This document shows positions 8,383 to 16,835 of a stretch of DNA of 64,000 bases, piece by piece. The first letter of the stretch is position 1; each line of letters starts with the position of its first letter. Position numbers and translations under genes: made by a program. The notes under the pieces were generated by a model, which was not told the DNA's origin, made no database searches, and worked only from the letters and a program-made list of their open reading frames with translations. Source of the DNA: Roseihalotalea indica (GTDB taxonomy: Bacteria; Bacteroidota; Bacteroidia; Cytophagales; Cyclobacteriaceae); NCBI RefSeq assembly GCF_022458895.1, contig NZ_JAINFL010000006.1, positions 186,001-250,000 on the forward strand. The letters run 5' to 3'.

Positions 8383-9951
8383 TCACTGAGAAATCGGATT
8401 TACCGAGATGTGTTGAGCCTGTAGGTAGGCTGTCCAATCCTCAAGAGGTTTGCCTTTCAGTACCCGGGGAAACTTATGTTGTCCACCCATCTTTCCCTGT
8501 TGGTTCATCCAGTCGATGAAAAGGCGATTAGGTACCAGAGTGACGATTACTTCAGCAAGCGCTGCCCCTCGTTCTACCTTATAATCATCATTCAAGGCTT
8601 TAAGGCAATTGTCTAGTTTAGTGCGGACCTCTTCATGATCTACCGGGTGGTCAATACCGATATACCAATGGTGGGCAAACAGCCCCTGGTAGTGGATACC
8701 GGTGACGGTAAATTCATTAATTTCTACATTCAAATCCGTGGAAAGCTGTTGAATAGCCTGGTTCATATTATCCACCGACAGGTGCTCGCCACACAGGCTC
8801 AGAAAGTGCTTTGTACGTCCGGTAATAATAATTTCATTTTCAGCCAGGTTTGTGAATTTGATAACATCACCAATGAGGTATCGCCAGGCCCCGGCACAGG
8901 TAGAAAGTAATAGAGCATATTCTTTCTCAGGCTCTACTTCGTGAATCATCAAGGTTTGTGGCTCGTCTACCAGATTGCCTTCTGCCGTAAAGTTGCGCTC
9001 TGTAAAGGGGATAAACTCAAAGAAAATGTCGTTATTCAGCATGAGTTGCATGCCTGAAGCCTGAGGTCGGGTGCGGAAGGCCAAAAACCCCTCGGATGCC
9101 AGATAGGTTTCTATATACGTAAGTGGCTGAGCACACAATCGCTCAAATGATTTCAGATAAGGAGTAAGCGCCACACCACCATGAATGAAAATGCGCAGGT
9201 TTGGCCAAATGTCGTGGATGGTCTGTAGGCCGTAGTGATCAATAATCTTTTCCATTAACATTTGGAGCCAGGCGGGCACTCCTACAATCACGCCAATATC
9301 CCACTTATGGGCTTGTAGGGTTATCTCTTCCAGTTTACGATCCCAGTCACGCTCGCGGGCAATTTTGCGCCCCGGCTTATAGAAGCGGTAAAACCAGTAA
9401 GGCATCCGGCTTACGGTGATACCACTCAGATCACCTTCATAGTAGAAATCCTGTTTGTTAAGCGATGTGCTTCCACCCAGCATCAGGATTCCCTTTTCGT
9501 ACAGCGATTCAGGAAGATCGTAGTTAGAAAGGGTTAAGATCTGCCGCACGCTCACTCGTTGGATAGCCTTAAGCATATCTTTGGTTACCGGAATATATTT
9601 GGAGGCTGCTTCGGATGTGCCAGAACTAAGCGCAAAGTACTTTACCTTTCCGGGCCAGGTTATATTTTTCTCCCCGTCGCGCAGGCGGTGCCACCAGGCA
9701 TTATAGAGCTTATTATAATCGAAAATAGGTACCTGCGCTTTATAGGCTTCATAAAAAGCATCTGAGCGAGAATCTTTGTGATGGGTCAGTAATTGATTAA
9801 AACGATAATGCTGCCCAAACTGCGTGTCTCGGGCGGTTAGTAGCATATGCTTTAATACTGTTTTCTGAAGATCAAAAGGGCTACCGTAATGTTGTTCTAA
9901 GGATTGACGCAACTGCAATCCTTTTTTGAGTAATTTTCCGATTAAGGGCAT
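8383..9951 (-). CDS. GH3 family acyl-adenylating protein
   Basis: A 522-residue member of the GH3 family (named for plant auxin-responsive GH3), which in plants adenylates acids and joins them to amino acids. Visible family signatures are the phosphate-binding loop LSSGTSEA, YLASEGFLAFR, and the C-terminal VGDVIKF-type segment (here LIGDVIKFTN) followed by GRTKHFLSL. Bacteroidota carry such genes commonly, but their substrates are not established. No signal peptide, so cytoplasmic. It converges on zwf-pgl and has no operon partner. Confidence 0.85.
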   Translation of the reverse strand: MPLIGKLLKKGLQLRQSLEQHYGSPFDLQKTVLKHMLLTARDTQFGQHYRFNQLLTHHKDSRSDAFYEAYKAQVPIFDYNKLYNAWWHRLRDGEKNITWPGKVKYFALSSGTSEAASKYIPVTKDMLKAIQRVSVRQILTLSNYDLPESLYEKGILMLGGSTSLNKQDFYYEGDLSGITVSRMPYWFYRFYKPGRKIARERDWDRKLEEITLQAHKWDIGVIVGVPAWLQMLMEKIIDHYGLQTIHDIWPNLRIFIHGGVALTPYLKSFERLCAQPLTYIETYLASEGFLAFRTRPQASGMQLMLNNDIFFEFIPFTERNFTAEGNLVDEPQTLMIHEVEPEKEYALLLSTCAGAWRYLIGDVIKFTNLAENEIIITGRTKHFLSLCGEHLSVDNMNQAIQQLSTDLNVEINEFTVTGIHYQGLFAHHWYIGIDHPVDHEEVRTKLDNCLKALNDDYKVERGAALAEVIVTLVPNRLFIDWMNQQGKMGGQHKFPRVLKGKPLEDWTAYLQAQHISVNPISQ

Positions 9952-10160
9952 AATGCAAAATATATAAAGCTGAAACTAATGAACAGAACGTCAGGAGTTT
10001 GAAAATGAGCATTATGAAAACGTGACGAGAATGTTAAATTTTGATAAACTACTAGCTATAGAGAAGTTAGCGATTTTATCAAACAAAGTCATTAAATTTT
10101 GATAGAAATAATCTCTGATTACGAGATAAGGTATTTTTTACTGAATTTACTTCTGAAAGC

Positions 10161-11207
10161 CTATCTAATCTCCACCGGAAGTTCCTGACCAAGTTCATTA
10201 CTTTGATAAGCCAGTTCAATAAGGTAAATAACCTGCATGGCCTCTTGGGCTGTAACCAGTAACGGTGATTCGCCTGAGATGGCTTTAGCAAGATTATCGT
10301 AGAAAGTAAGGTAGTTGCCCGCCTCAGAGGCAATTTTTCCTTGAAAAGGCAATTCGTTCAGCTCAGTAACCAGCGTGCCCCAGATACGTTTCGGCTCCTT
10401 CCCCCAGTCCTGTCCGGTTGGAGTTGCGCCTACTTTCAGAGCATCTTCCTGCGGGTCTAGACCGTATTTAGTGAACGTCCCGATTTCACCCAAAATTTTA
10501 TAACGAGGGCCTTCATCCCGTACCAGATAGCTTGATTTTAATATGACATGCAGGTGGGGGTAAGTAAGAATTAAGTGATAGGCATCCGGAGTTTTGCCCC
10601 CCGAGCGTTGAATGCTCAGTTTGGCAAAGAGTTTTTCAGGTAGTCCGAACAGTACCAGAGCCTGATCAATCATATGAGAGCCCAGGTTAAATAAGATACC
10701 CGAGCCCGGGCCACTTTCTTCCTTCCAGGTATCGGGCTGAATGTAATTGCGGAAACGGTCGTAATGAGCTTCATACTCAACTACTCGTCCGCATAGCTTC
10801 TGGTCCAATACTTTTTGGATAGTCAGAAAATCACTGTCCAGCCGGCGGTTCTGAAATACAGTAAGCAGTTTTTGCTGTTTCTCAGCAACTGCTATCAATT
10901 TCTGAGCTTCCTGTACTGTATTGGTAAATGGTTTTTCTACAACAACATGTTTACCAGCTTCCAGCGCTGCTTTGGTCATATCGTAGTGATAGGGGTTGGG
11001 AGTGTTAACCACTACTACATCCACTTTTTCATCTCTCAGGATATCCTCAAAGGTTCGTACGGTTGTAATATCGGGATAGTCCGCCGCAGCATCATTCCGG
11101 TGGCGCTCCAGTACTTTGTAGAGGGCAAAATCGGGGTGAGCAGTAATCAAAGGAGCGTGAAATACTTTTCCAGACATGCCATAGGAGGCGAGCGCGACGT
11201 TGATCAT
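10161..11207 (-). CDS. Gfo/Idh/MocA family oxidoreductase
   Basis: A 348-residue NAD(P)-dependent sugar or inositol dehydrogenase-like protein. The Rossmann half begins at once (INVALASYGMSGK) and carries the family's EKPF motif at 91-94; the C-terminal half is the alpha/beta substrate domain. I chose the ATG at 11207 because it places the beta strand of the nucleotide fold at the N-terminus; an upstream in-frame start at 11258 would add 17 residues without family character. Substrate cannot be read from the sequence, and no sugar-catabolic neighbour helps. Confidence 0.88.
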   Translation of the reverse strand: MINVALASYGMSGKVFHAPLITAHPDFALYKVLERHRNDAAADYPDITTVRTFEDILRDEKVDVVVVNTPNPYHYDMTKAALEAGKHVVVEKPFTNTVQEAQKLIAVAEKQQKLLTVFQNRRLDSDFLTIQKVLDQKLCGRVVEYEAHYDRFRNYIQPDTWKEESGPGSGILFNLGSHMIDQALVLFGLPEKLFAKLSIQRSGGKTPDAYHLILTYPHLHVILKSSYLVRDEGPRYKILGEIGTFTKYGLDPQEDALKVGATPTGQDWGKEPKRIWGTLVTELNELPFQGKIASEAGNYLTFYDNLAKAISGESPLLVTAQEAMQVIYLIELAYQSNELGQELPVEIR

Positions 11208-11353
11208 AGGTTGTGGATTTAAGGGCTTCAAACTACGCAATTTCGCTAAGCGGCCCAAATTATATGTATAGAACTAAAAATGGAGGTGGTGCTCATTACT
11301 ACATTATCTGATCACAAAACATGGCAATTGATTGTAGTAATAACTAGGGATAA

Positions 11354-11656
11354 AGTCTGTTGTGGGCGGTTGACGATGCCAGTAGTGTTCAGTTAATGAA
11401 TACATTTTACGAAAAACTAGCTGAGGGGCTTCCCAAAGATGTGGCTCTTCGGCTGGCTAAACTAGAGTTTTTAGCCAAAGCTCCGATAACGAATTTGCCC
11501 CCTTTCTATTGGGGGGCACTGGGAGTGATAGGGGATAGCAAACCTTTAGCGGTAAATGCTACATGGTACAGTTCTGAGGTTTGGTGGTTGCTAGGATTTA
11601 TTTTAATCATTTTTCTATTTAGTAATAGAAAACAGAGGAAACCTGCAGCTATGTAA
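11354..11656 (+). pseudogene. C-terminal remnant of a CHAT-domain protein
   Basis: This frame starts straight after a stop at 11351-11353 and reads SLLWAVDDASS, then LMNTFYEKLAEGLPKDVALRLAKL, then PPFYWGALGVIGD, which is the usual end of a CHAT (caspase-like) domain, followed by one membrane helix (WWLLGFILIIFLF) and a basic tail (NRKQRK). The catalytic His and Cys regions and the TPR array that normally precede it are missing. The only starts are TTG at 11360 or a later ATG, so it is best read as the tail of a decayed or recombined gene. Bacteroidota TPR-CHAT proteins often have this C-terminal helix. A functional small protein is possible but less likely. Confidence 0.7.
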
Positions 11657-11659
11657 AAT

Positions 11660-11697
11660 AAAAAACGCACTTCCAGAAGTCTGGAAATGCGTTTTTT
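11660..11697. terminator. Bidirectional rho-independent terminator
   Basis: AAAAAACGCA-c-TTCCAGA, loop ag, then TCTGGAA-a-TGCGTTTTTT: a near-perfect stem with A- and T-tracts on either side. It lies between the CHAT remnant (plus) and the small lipoprotein gene (minus), whose stop is 16 bases away, and could end transcription from both. Confidence 0.9.
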
Positions 11698-11712
11698 ATA
11701 TTGCAGTTATTA

Positions 11713-11859
11713 CTATTTAGGTGTAGTAAGTTGGCTAGCAGGTGGTCGTACCACTGATTCATCAGGGTTTACAACATCTTCACTGCAGCTAAATAAAGTG
11801 GCTGACAAAATTGCGAAAGCAAAAGATAACTTGAGGGCTTTGGAAACAAAGTTTCTCAT
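11713..11859 (-). CDS. Small predicted lipoprotein (48 residues)
   Basis: Reading the minus strand from the ATG at 11859 gives a 48-residue protein that starts MRNFVSKALKLSFAF and has a signal peptide ending in the lipobox LFSC (Cys25). The mature part is only 24 residues (CSEDVVNPDE, then VRPPASQLTTPK), acidic then proline-rich. A good promoter lies at 11928-11957 and a strong terminator at 11660-11697, so this looks like a complete monocistronic unit even though the protein is very short. Function unknown; I recognise no family. Confidence 0.7.
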   Translation of the reverse strand: MRNFVSKALKLSFAFAILSATLFSCSEDVVNPDESVVRPPASQLTTPK

Positions 11860-11927
11860 GGTAGTAATTGTTAATTTAGGTAGAATAATAAGTCAGAATG
11901 TAAGGTCTTGGCCAATGCTTACATTAA

Positions 11928-11957
11928 CAAATATAATTACATTGGTTTTAATTCAAA
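11928..11957 (-). promoter_or_regulatory. Bacteroidota-type promoter for the small lipoprotein
   Basis: On the minus strand TTTG (11957-11954), 18 bases, then TATATTTG (11935-11928), which matches the TTTG ... TAnnTTTG pattern of Bacteroidota housekeeping promoters. It ends about 70 bases before the ATG at 11859. Confidence 0.65.
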
Positions 11958-11979
11958 ATAAATTAACACAATTTGTTGA

Positions 11980-12168
11980 AAAAATATAAATATTGAAGAA
12001 AAAGACACGGCTCCTAGACCTGTACCCACAAATGAGAAAAGATATATCTTGGATTATTTGAAGAAGCTAAAATACAAAAAACACCCTGTTTTATTGATTT
12101 ATATTCTAATTATAGATGTTTTTATTGCGATTTTGATAAATTTATACCAATTAATAGAGGTTTATTAA
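11980..12168 (+). pseudogene. Coding remnant ending in a membrane helix
   Basis: An open frame runs from just after a stop at 11977-11979 to TAA at 12166-12168. It has no ATG or GTG start; the only conventional option is TTG at 12049. The translation is protein-like: a charged segment (EEKDTAPRPVPTNEKR), a basic stretch (LKKLKYKKHP) and a clean hydrophobic helix (LLIYILIIDVFIAILINLY). It may be the 3' end of a lost gene or an odd small membrane protein. It sits in the AT-rich island after the CHAT remnant. Confidence 0.3.
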
Positions 12169-12440
12169 AATAGATTAAGACTTTGTTATCATACTCATCA
12201 ATGTATAAATATAGTAAAATTGCTTACTTTTCTTGGGTAAAATTAACTATCAAGTTAAATTGAGTCAATATTTGATTGATGTAAGAAAATGAGTTGAAAC
12301 ACATATTTTGCTCAATAAGTAAAAATTCCGCAGTGTGCTTTTTTACTAAACATTATTGGCAAAATGTTTTATAATGGCGAAATATTGGTTCTGTAAATAA
12401 TTAAAGAGGGTTGTCCCGTTTTAGTCATTTTATTCATATT
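12169..12440. other. AT-rich spacer without a gene
   Basis: No supported gene between the membrane-helix remnant and the next coding region. The DNA is markedly AT-rich compared with both sides, in keeping with an insertion or decay site that starts at about 11.3 kb. Confidence 0.5.
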
Positions 12441-13070
12441 ATGAAATTGGTAGACAAAGAACAGTTTTCTCTATTAAGCAAAACATTTCGTTACACCTTA
12501 AAAGATCGACGAAAGTCTATCAGTCTTATCATGGTGATGTTATTACCATTGGTTGTTTTTGCCTGGCGATTTGTGCCTAATAATGGTCCCTTCTTTTTCT
12601 ATAATAATCTCTCAGTATTTGTTTATACTTTCGGTGTCAATTTTGCCATAGTATTAATGGCTTCCGCTTGGTTTTTGTCTACTCCTCGCCGTGATTTCGC
12701 AACTCAGATTATAGTAACTATAGGATTATTTTTTGGCATCTTTACTACTTGGGATACTCTGCCATTTGAAGATGCACCTCCGATGTGGGTAGACATGGTT
12801 ATAAGTTTTATATTGTTTGCTGTAGTGTGTATCTATCTGTACTATGTATATCGTAATTATATTAACAAAACTATTGACTACAAGCAGCTACACGATGGTA
12901 TTGTACATGATTTGCACCATCAGCGCTTTCTGAATTCTATCAGTCGAATTGAAGGGCTAATGAGTGTAGCGGAAATGGAAGAGCCTTATAAAAGCATGTG
13001 TGAAGATGAGATTACTGAACTGAAGGAGTCAGTAGCGTACGTGGCGGATAAATACAAAGAACTTTATTAA
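12441..13070 (+). CDS. Membrane protein with a histidine-kinase-like helical tail
   Basis: A 209-residue protein that I do not recognise. The ATG at 12441 (MKLVDKEQFSLL) is preferred to an in-frame TTG at 12411. Four hydrophobic segments (about residues 27-45, 55-76, 87-102 and 114-136) are followed by a cytoplasmic tail. The tail reads LHDGIVHDLHHQRF, then a second helix ITELKESVAYVADKY: two helices laid out like the dimerisation/phosphoacceptor hairpin of sensor kinases, but with no ATPase domain after it. This resemblance is by eye only. Its stop codon overlaps that of the convergent permease gene by four bases. Confidence 0.6.
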   Translation: MKLVDKEQFSLLSKTFRYTLKDRRKSISLIMVMLLPLVVFAWRFVPNNGPFFFYNNLSVFVYTFGVNFAIVLMASAWFLSTPRRDFATQIIVTIGLFFGIFTTWDTLPFEDAPPMWVDMVISFILFAVVCIYLYYVYRNYINKTIDYKQLHDGIVHDLHHQRFLNSISRIEGLMSVAEMEEPYKSMCEDEITELKESVAYVADKYKELY

Positions 13071-14641
13071 TCACTCTTTTTCTGAATTTGCACTTTTAGG
13101 TCAGTAATACTTTTAATATTCAGCTCTTGAGCCTGATCTTCCCGCATCATTAAAGCCGTTGTGTTATTAAAACCTAAAGGGGGCATCCAGGTAAGGTTAT
13201 ATTGTTTCTCCACTTCTCGCTGCACATAGTTATATACCCAGTCCTTCTTCTTAATCAGGCTATCTACCGTTGGCTGGTCAGGTTTCAGCAAAACCAATAA
13301 TACAGTTCCGGTATATTCCGGGTAAATATCTACGTAACCATTGATGATGGCATCCATCAATAGCTTCGTCCCGCCAAAGCCCTGCTTCAACTCTACGGTT
13401 AAATCGGTATTCCCTTCAATAAGCAAGGCAAACATTTCAGCCAGTATAAAATTTTCGGTGAAGCTTTTTGAACCGATAATCAGGTCCGCCGCGCCCTCTT
13501 TTTTTGCGGTAGTAGAAAAACCGAGTGAGTCTAGAAAATCACTTGCTACTGAACGGGGCGAACGTTTGTTCTGATCAACTTCATAATTCATTTGCATCAT
13601 GTCGGCTTCCGAAATTCTTCCACCCAGCTCTTGAAAAACAGGCTGTAATTGAGGGAAACGTTTTAACGTTTCCTGCCGGATGAGCGGTGCGGCGTAGTAG
13701 GGGGGGAAGTAATTCTGATCATCGGTCAGCACCCTTAGGTTGTACGCCTGAATACGACCATCAGTAGAAAACCCGCTGATTACATCTACCCGTTTGTTGT
13801 GCAGGGCTTCGTACATCAGCCCAATCTCCATCTCCCTGGTTTCCATAGAGAAGCCGTAGGTTTTCTGCAAACCAGGGTAGCCATCAGCTCGCTCTATAAA
13901 TTCAGAGTTAAACCCTGCGAGTAAGCGATCTTTCTCACTTCTAAGATGAGGCCAAAGCGATTGCCCTATCAGGAATAAACACAAGACAGCAAAGGCAATA
14001 GCCAGCGGTTTAATCAACTTCTGAATATATCGCTGGATCAGACTCAGGAGTGTATCTAATATAATGGCCAGCAATGATGCCGGAATAGCACCGGCCAGAA
14101 TCATATATACATTATTGACAGCAATACCTCGGAAAATGAATTCTCCCAGTCCGCCCGCGGCGATCAGGGCACACAGGGTGGCTACTCCAATATTGATAAC
14201 CATTGCCGTCCGTACCCCGGCAAAGATAACCGGAGCCGCCAGAGGAAGTTCTACCATCCTAAGTATCTGCTGATCGGTCATACCCATGCCTCGGGCTGCT
14301 TCTTTTACGGCCCCATCTACACCCTGTATTCCCGTGTATGTGTTGCGGACAATGGGCAGCAAGGCGTACAGAAAAAGAGCGATAACAGCCGGGAGAACCC
14401 CAATCCCAAAAAAAGGCAGTAAAAAGCCCAGCAACGCAATACTGGGAATAGTCTGTACGATATTTACAAACCCCAGCATCGGGCGGGCTGCTTGATCATA
14501 CCGGGTTAGTAAAATACCAATCGTTATGCCGATAACCGTAGCAATAGCCAGGGCAATCACCGTGATCCAGAGGTGCTCGTACGTCTGGTGGAGTATTTCG
14601 GCACGTTGGTCGGCAATGAAGGAAAAAAAATCTCGGAGCAA
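13067..14641 (-). CDS. Fused ABC permease and circularly permuted substrate-binding protein (OpuB/OsmF type)
   Basis: A 524-residue fusion for uptake of a quaternary amine-like osmolyte. Residues 20-205 are a ProW/OpuCB-type permease with the EAA loop (EAARGMG near 114). A further helix (about 211-229) leads to a binding domain in the periplasm. That domain is out of order: residues 241-375 match the C-terminal half of OpuCC/OsmF proteins (DGYPGLQ, GLMYEAL, FSTDGRIQAY, FPPYYAAP, LNYEVD-like MNYEVD), and 387-520 match the N-terminal half (IIGSKSFTENFILAE, DIYPEYTGT, PLGFNNT). The only fitting start is TTG at 14641, since an in-frame stop lies at 14677. No ATPase gene is nearby. Confidence 0.88.
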   Translation of the reverse strand: MLRDFFSFIADQRAEILHQTYEHLWITVIALAIATVIGITIGILLTRYDQAARPMLGFVNIVQTIPSIALLGFLLPFFGIGVLPAVIALFLYALLPIVRNTYTGIQGVDGAVKEAARGMGMTDQQILRMVELPLAAPVIFAGVRTAMVINIGVATLCALIAAGGLGEFIFRGIAVNNVYMILAGAIPASLLAIILDTLLSLIQRYIQKLIKPLAIAFAVLCLFLIGQSLWPHLRSEKDRLLAGFNSEFIERADGYPGLQKTYGFSMETREMEIGLMYEALHNKRVDVISGFSTDGRIQAYNLRVLTDDQNYFPPYYAAPLIRQETLKRFPQLQPVFQELGGRISEADMMQMNYEVDQNKRSPRSVASDFLDSLGFSTTAKKEGAADLIIGSKSFTENFILAEMFALLIEGNTDLTVELKQGFGGTKLLMDAIINGYVDIYPEYTGTVLLVLLKPDQPTVDSLIKKKDWVYNYVQREVEKQYNLTWMPPLGFNNTTALMMREDQAQELNIKSITDLKVQIQKKSD

Positions 14642-14736
14642 GGCGAGGATGCTTTTTAGTGTAATCGAATGTTTCTACGTAGTTTTGCCACTTAATTTTA
14701 CGAAACAGGGGATGGCGAGCCTGCACTGCTGAAGTT

Positions 14737-15978
14737 ATGAATTACTACCAATTTTTTAAGAAGAATACCCGTTTTTTACTATTCGGATTATTTTTTACGT
14801 TTTTTTCCGGCTTTGGTCAAACCTACTTTATTTCCTTATTCAGTGAAGAGATTCGAGATAGTTTTTCCCTAACGCACGGTAGTTTTGGGCTTATCTACTC
14901 GTTAGCTACTTTAAGCAGTGCAGCCACCCTAATCTTCGTTGGGCGGTATCTTGACCGCAGCAGACTTTGGGTATACACCGCCTGGGTGTGTCTAGGATTT
15001 ATAGGGGCTAGTGCACTGTTTTCCTTCTCTCCAAATGTACTTTGGCTGGGAGTTGGCATTTATGGCCTGCGCCTGACCTGTCAGGGGTTAATGACGCATA
15101 CTTCTATGACCAGCATGGCTCGTTATTTTGACGAGCAGCGTGGAAAAGCATCTAGTGTGGCTACGATGGGTTTTCCTATTAGCGAAGCATTGTTTCCCGT
15201 CATTGGAGTGGCTTTAATGCATGCTATCGGTTGGCGAAATACCTGGCTGAGTATCAGTATCTTTGGTGTTTTCGTGGTACTGCCAGTGATGTTATTTCTG
15301 CTGAAGGGGCATCAGTTGCGTCATGCTTCCTGGATGAAGGAGGTTGAGACTGCTGCCGCCAATGCCAAAACCAAGTTCAAGGCCTGGCGACTTAAGGATG
15401 TGTTGCGGGATGTTCGTTTCTATCTGGTAGCTCCGGCTGTGCTTACCCCGGCTTTTATAAATACTGGTATCTTTTTTCATCAGGTGGTGTTGGTAGAATC
15501 AAAAGGATGGGAGCTGTCGTGGTACGCCACTTCATTTACCGGGTATGCCGCAGCCACTGTCGTTACTGCCATAATCGTCGGGTGGTTGATTGACCGGTGG
15601 AATGCTATCCAATTACTACCTTTTTACTTGCTGCCGTTGGGTTTGGGGCTGATCGTGCTGGCTTGGTTAGATAGTCCGTGGGTGGCTTTATTTTATATGG
15701 TAGCGGCAGGTTTTACGGCGGGCAGTGCTTCGGTGCTAACCAATGCTATGTGGGCCGAGCTTTACGGGGTAGCCTCTCTGGGAACCATTCGCTCTATGGC
15801 TAGTGCTCTGATGGTATTTTCCAGTGCGTTGTCGCCCGTTCTCTTAGGGCTGATGCTGGATGCCGGTCTTTCCATGACAACGCTTATCTTTCTTTGTCTG
15901 GCCGTGTGTTTGATCGCCATTATTCCCCTGGTAATCCTGGTTCGTTTACCGCAAAAGGAAGTGACCGTTAGCGGTTAG
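14737..15978 (+). CDS. MFS transporter
   Basis: A 413-residue major facilitator with 12 predicted membrane helices. The loop after helix 2 reads GRYLDRSR, an echo of the family's G-x-x-x-D-R-x-G-R motif, and the second half repeats it as GWLIDRWN. A short basic region (about 200-220) splits the two six-helix bundles. Substrate unknown; the shape resembles the oxalate/formate or cyanate-like MFS groups, but I cannot assign one. It is divergent from the permease fusion and converges on the phosphorylase gene, with stops overlapping by four bases. Confidence 0.85.
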   Translation: MNYYQFFKKNTRFLLFGLFFTFFSGFGQTYFISLFSEEIRDSFSLTHGSFGLIYSLATLSSAATLIFVGRYLDRSRLWVYTAWVCLGFIGASALFSFSPNVLWLGVGIYGLRLTCQGLMTHTSMTSMARYFDEQRGKASSVATMGFPISEALFPVIGVALMHAIGWRNTWLSISIFGVFVVLPVMLFLLKGHQLRHASWMKEVETAAANAKTKFKAWRLKDVLRDVRFYLVAPAVLTPAFINTGIFFHQVVLVESKGWELSWYATSFTGYAAATVVTAIIVGWLIDRWNAIQLLPFYLLPLGLGLIVLAWLDSPWVALFYMVAAGFTAGSASVLTNAMWAELYGVASLGTIRSMASALMVFSSALSPVLLGLMLDAGLSMTTLIFLCLAVCLIAIIPLVILVRLPQKEVTVSG

Positions 15979-16793
15979 AATGAGTATTCGTTGATCATTC
16001 GGTAAAATAGCTGGGTTAGTTTTGGCTCAGCTTCATTAGCAACCCGGATGATTTCTTCTACGCTGACTGGTTCCAGGTTATCAGGGTCGCCCAGATCAGT
16101 GATGATGGAAGTGGCAAAAACTTTCATTCCCTGATGCTTCGCTACAATTACTTCCGGCACGGTTGACATCCCCACCAGGTCGCCACCAATTTTTCGGAGA
16201 AAACGGTACTCTGCCCGCGTTTCCAGGTTAGGCCCGGTTACGGCTACATAAACTCCTTTATGAATCCGGTAGCCTTCTTCTTTGGCGATCTGCCAGGCCG
16301 TATGAATCATTTCATCATCGTACGGGTCACTCATATCAGGAAAGCGAGGTCCGAACTCACTCATGTTGGGCCCGGTCAGTGGATTAGCTGTTTGTAAGTT
16401 AATATGATCACCAATCAGCACCAGGTCCCCCTTTTCGTAGGATAAATTCATGGCACCCGAGGCCCCGGAGAGGTAAAGCGTGCGAATACCCAATAAGTGC
16501 ATTAGGCGAATGGGGTACGTAATCTGCTGCATAGTATAACCTTCATAAAAATGAAAGCGGCCCTGCATGGCTAAGACTTTCTTGGTACCCAAGGTGCCGT
16601 AGATCAACTTCCCTTCGTGCGTTTCTACCGTGCTGACGGGAAAGTGGGGAATATCAGAATACGATATGGTGTGTTCAGCTTCAATTTGCTGGGCAAGCCG
16701 CCCCAGGCCGGTACCTAATACGATGCCAGCATCGGGCGCCTGAGTGATATATTGAGATACAAAATCGAGTGTTTCCTGCAACTGCTGATTCAT
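15975..16793 (-). CDS. punA: Purine nucleoside phosphorylase (trimeric, PunA type)
   Basis: A 272-residue enzyme that cleaves inosine and guanosine with phosphate. Family motifs are GTGLG near residue 27, the phosphate-binding HFPVSTVETHEG, the MQGRFHFYEG stretch, the base-binding GPNLETRAE and VGMSTVPEVIVAKH. Length is typical of the trimeric class. It lies upstream of nothing obvious in purine salvage; the next gene on this strand is the CrtA-like protein, 42 bases away, so the two might share a transcript. Confidence 0.93.
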   Translation of the reverse strand: MNQQLQETLDFVSQYITQAPDAGIVLGTGLGRLAQQIEAEHTISYSDIPHFPVSTVETHEGKLIYGTLGTKKVLAMQGRFHFYEGYTMQQITYPIRLMHLLGIRTLYLSGASGAMNLSYEKGDLVLIGDHINLQTANPLTGPNMSEFGPRFPDMSDPYDDEMIHTAWQIAKEEGYRIHKGVYVAVTGPNLETRAEYRFLRKIGGDLVGMSTVPEVIVAKHQGMKVFATSIITDLGDPDNLEPVSVEEIIRVANEAEPKLTQLFYRMINEYSF

Positions 16794-16835
16794 GGTTGTG
16801 TAATTTGAGGTAAGTTATTAAGAAGTCCCCAGGAT

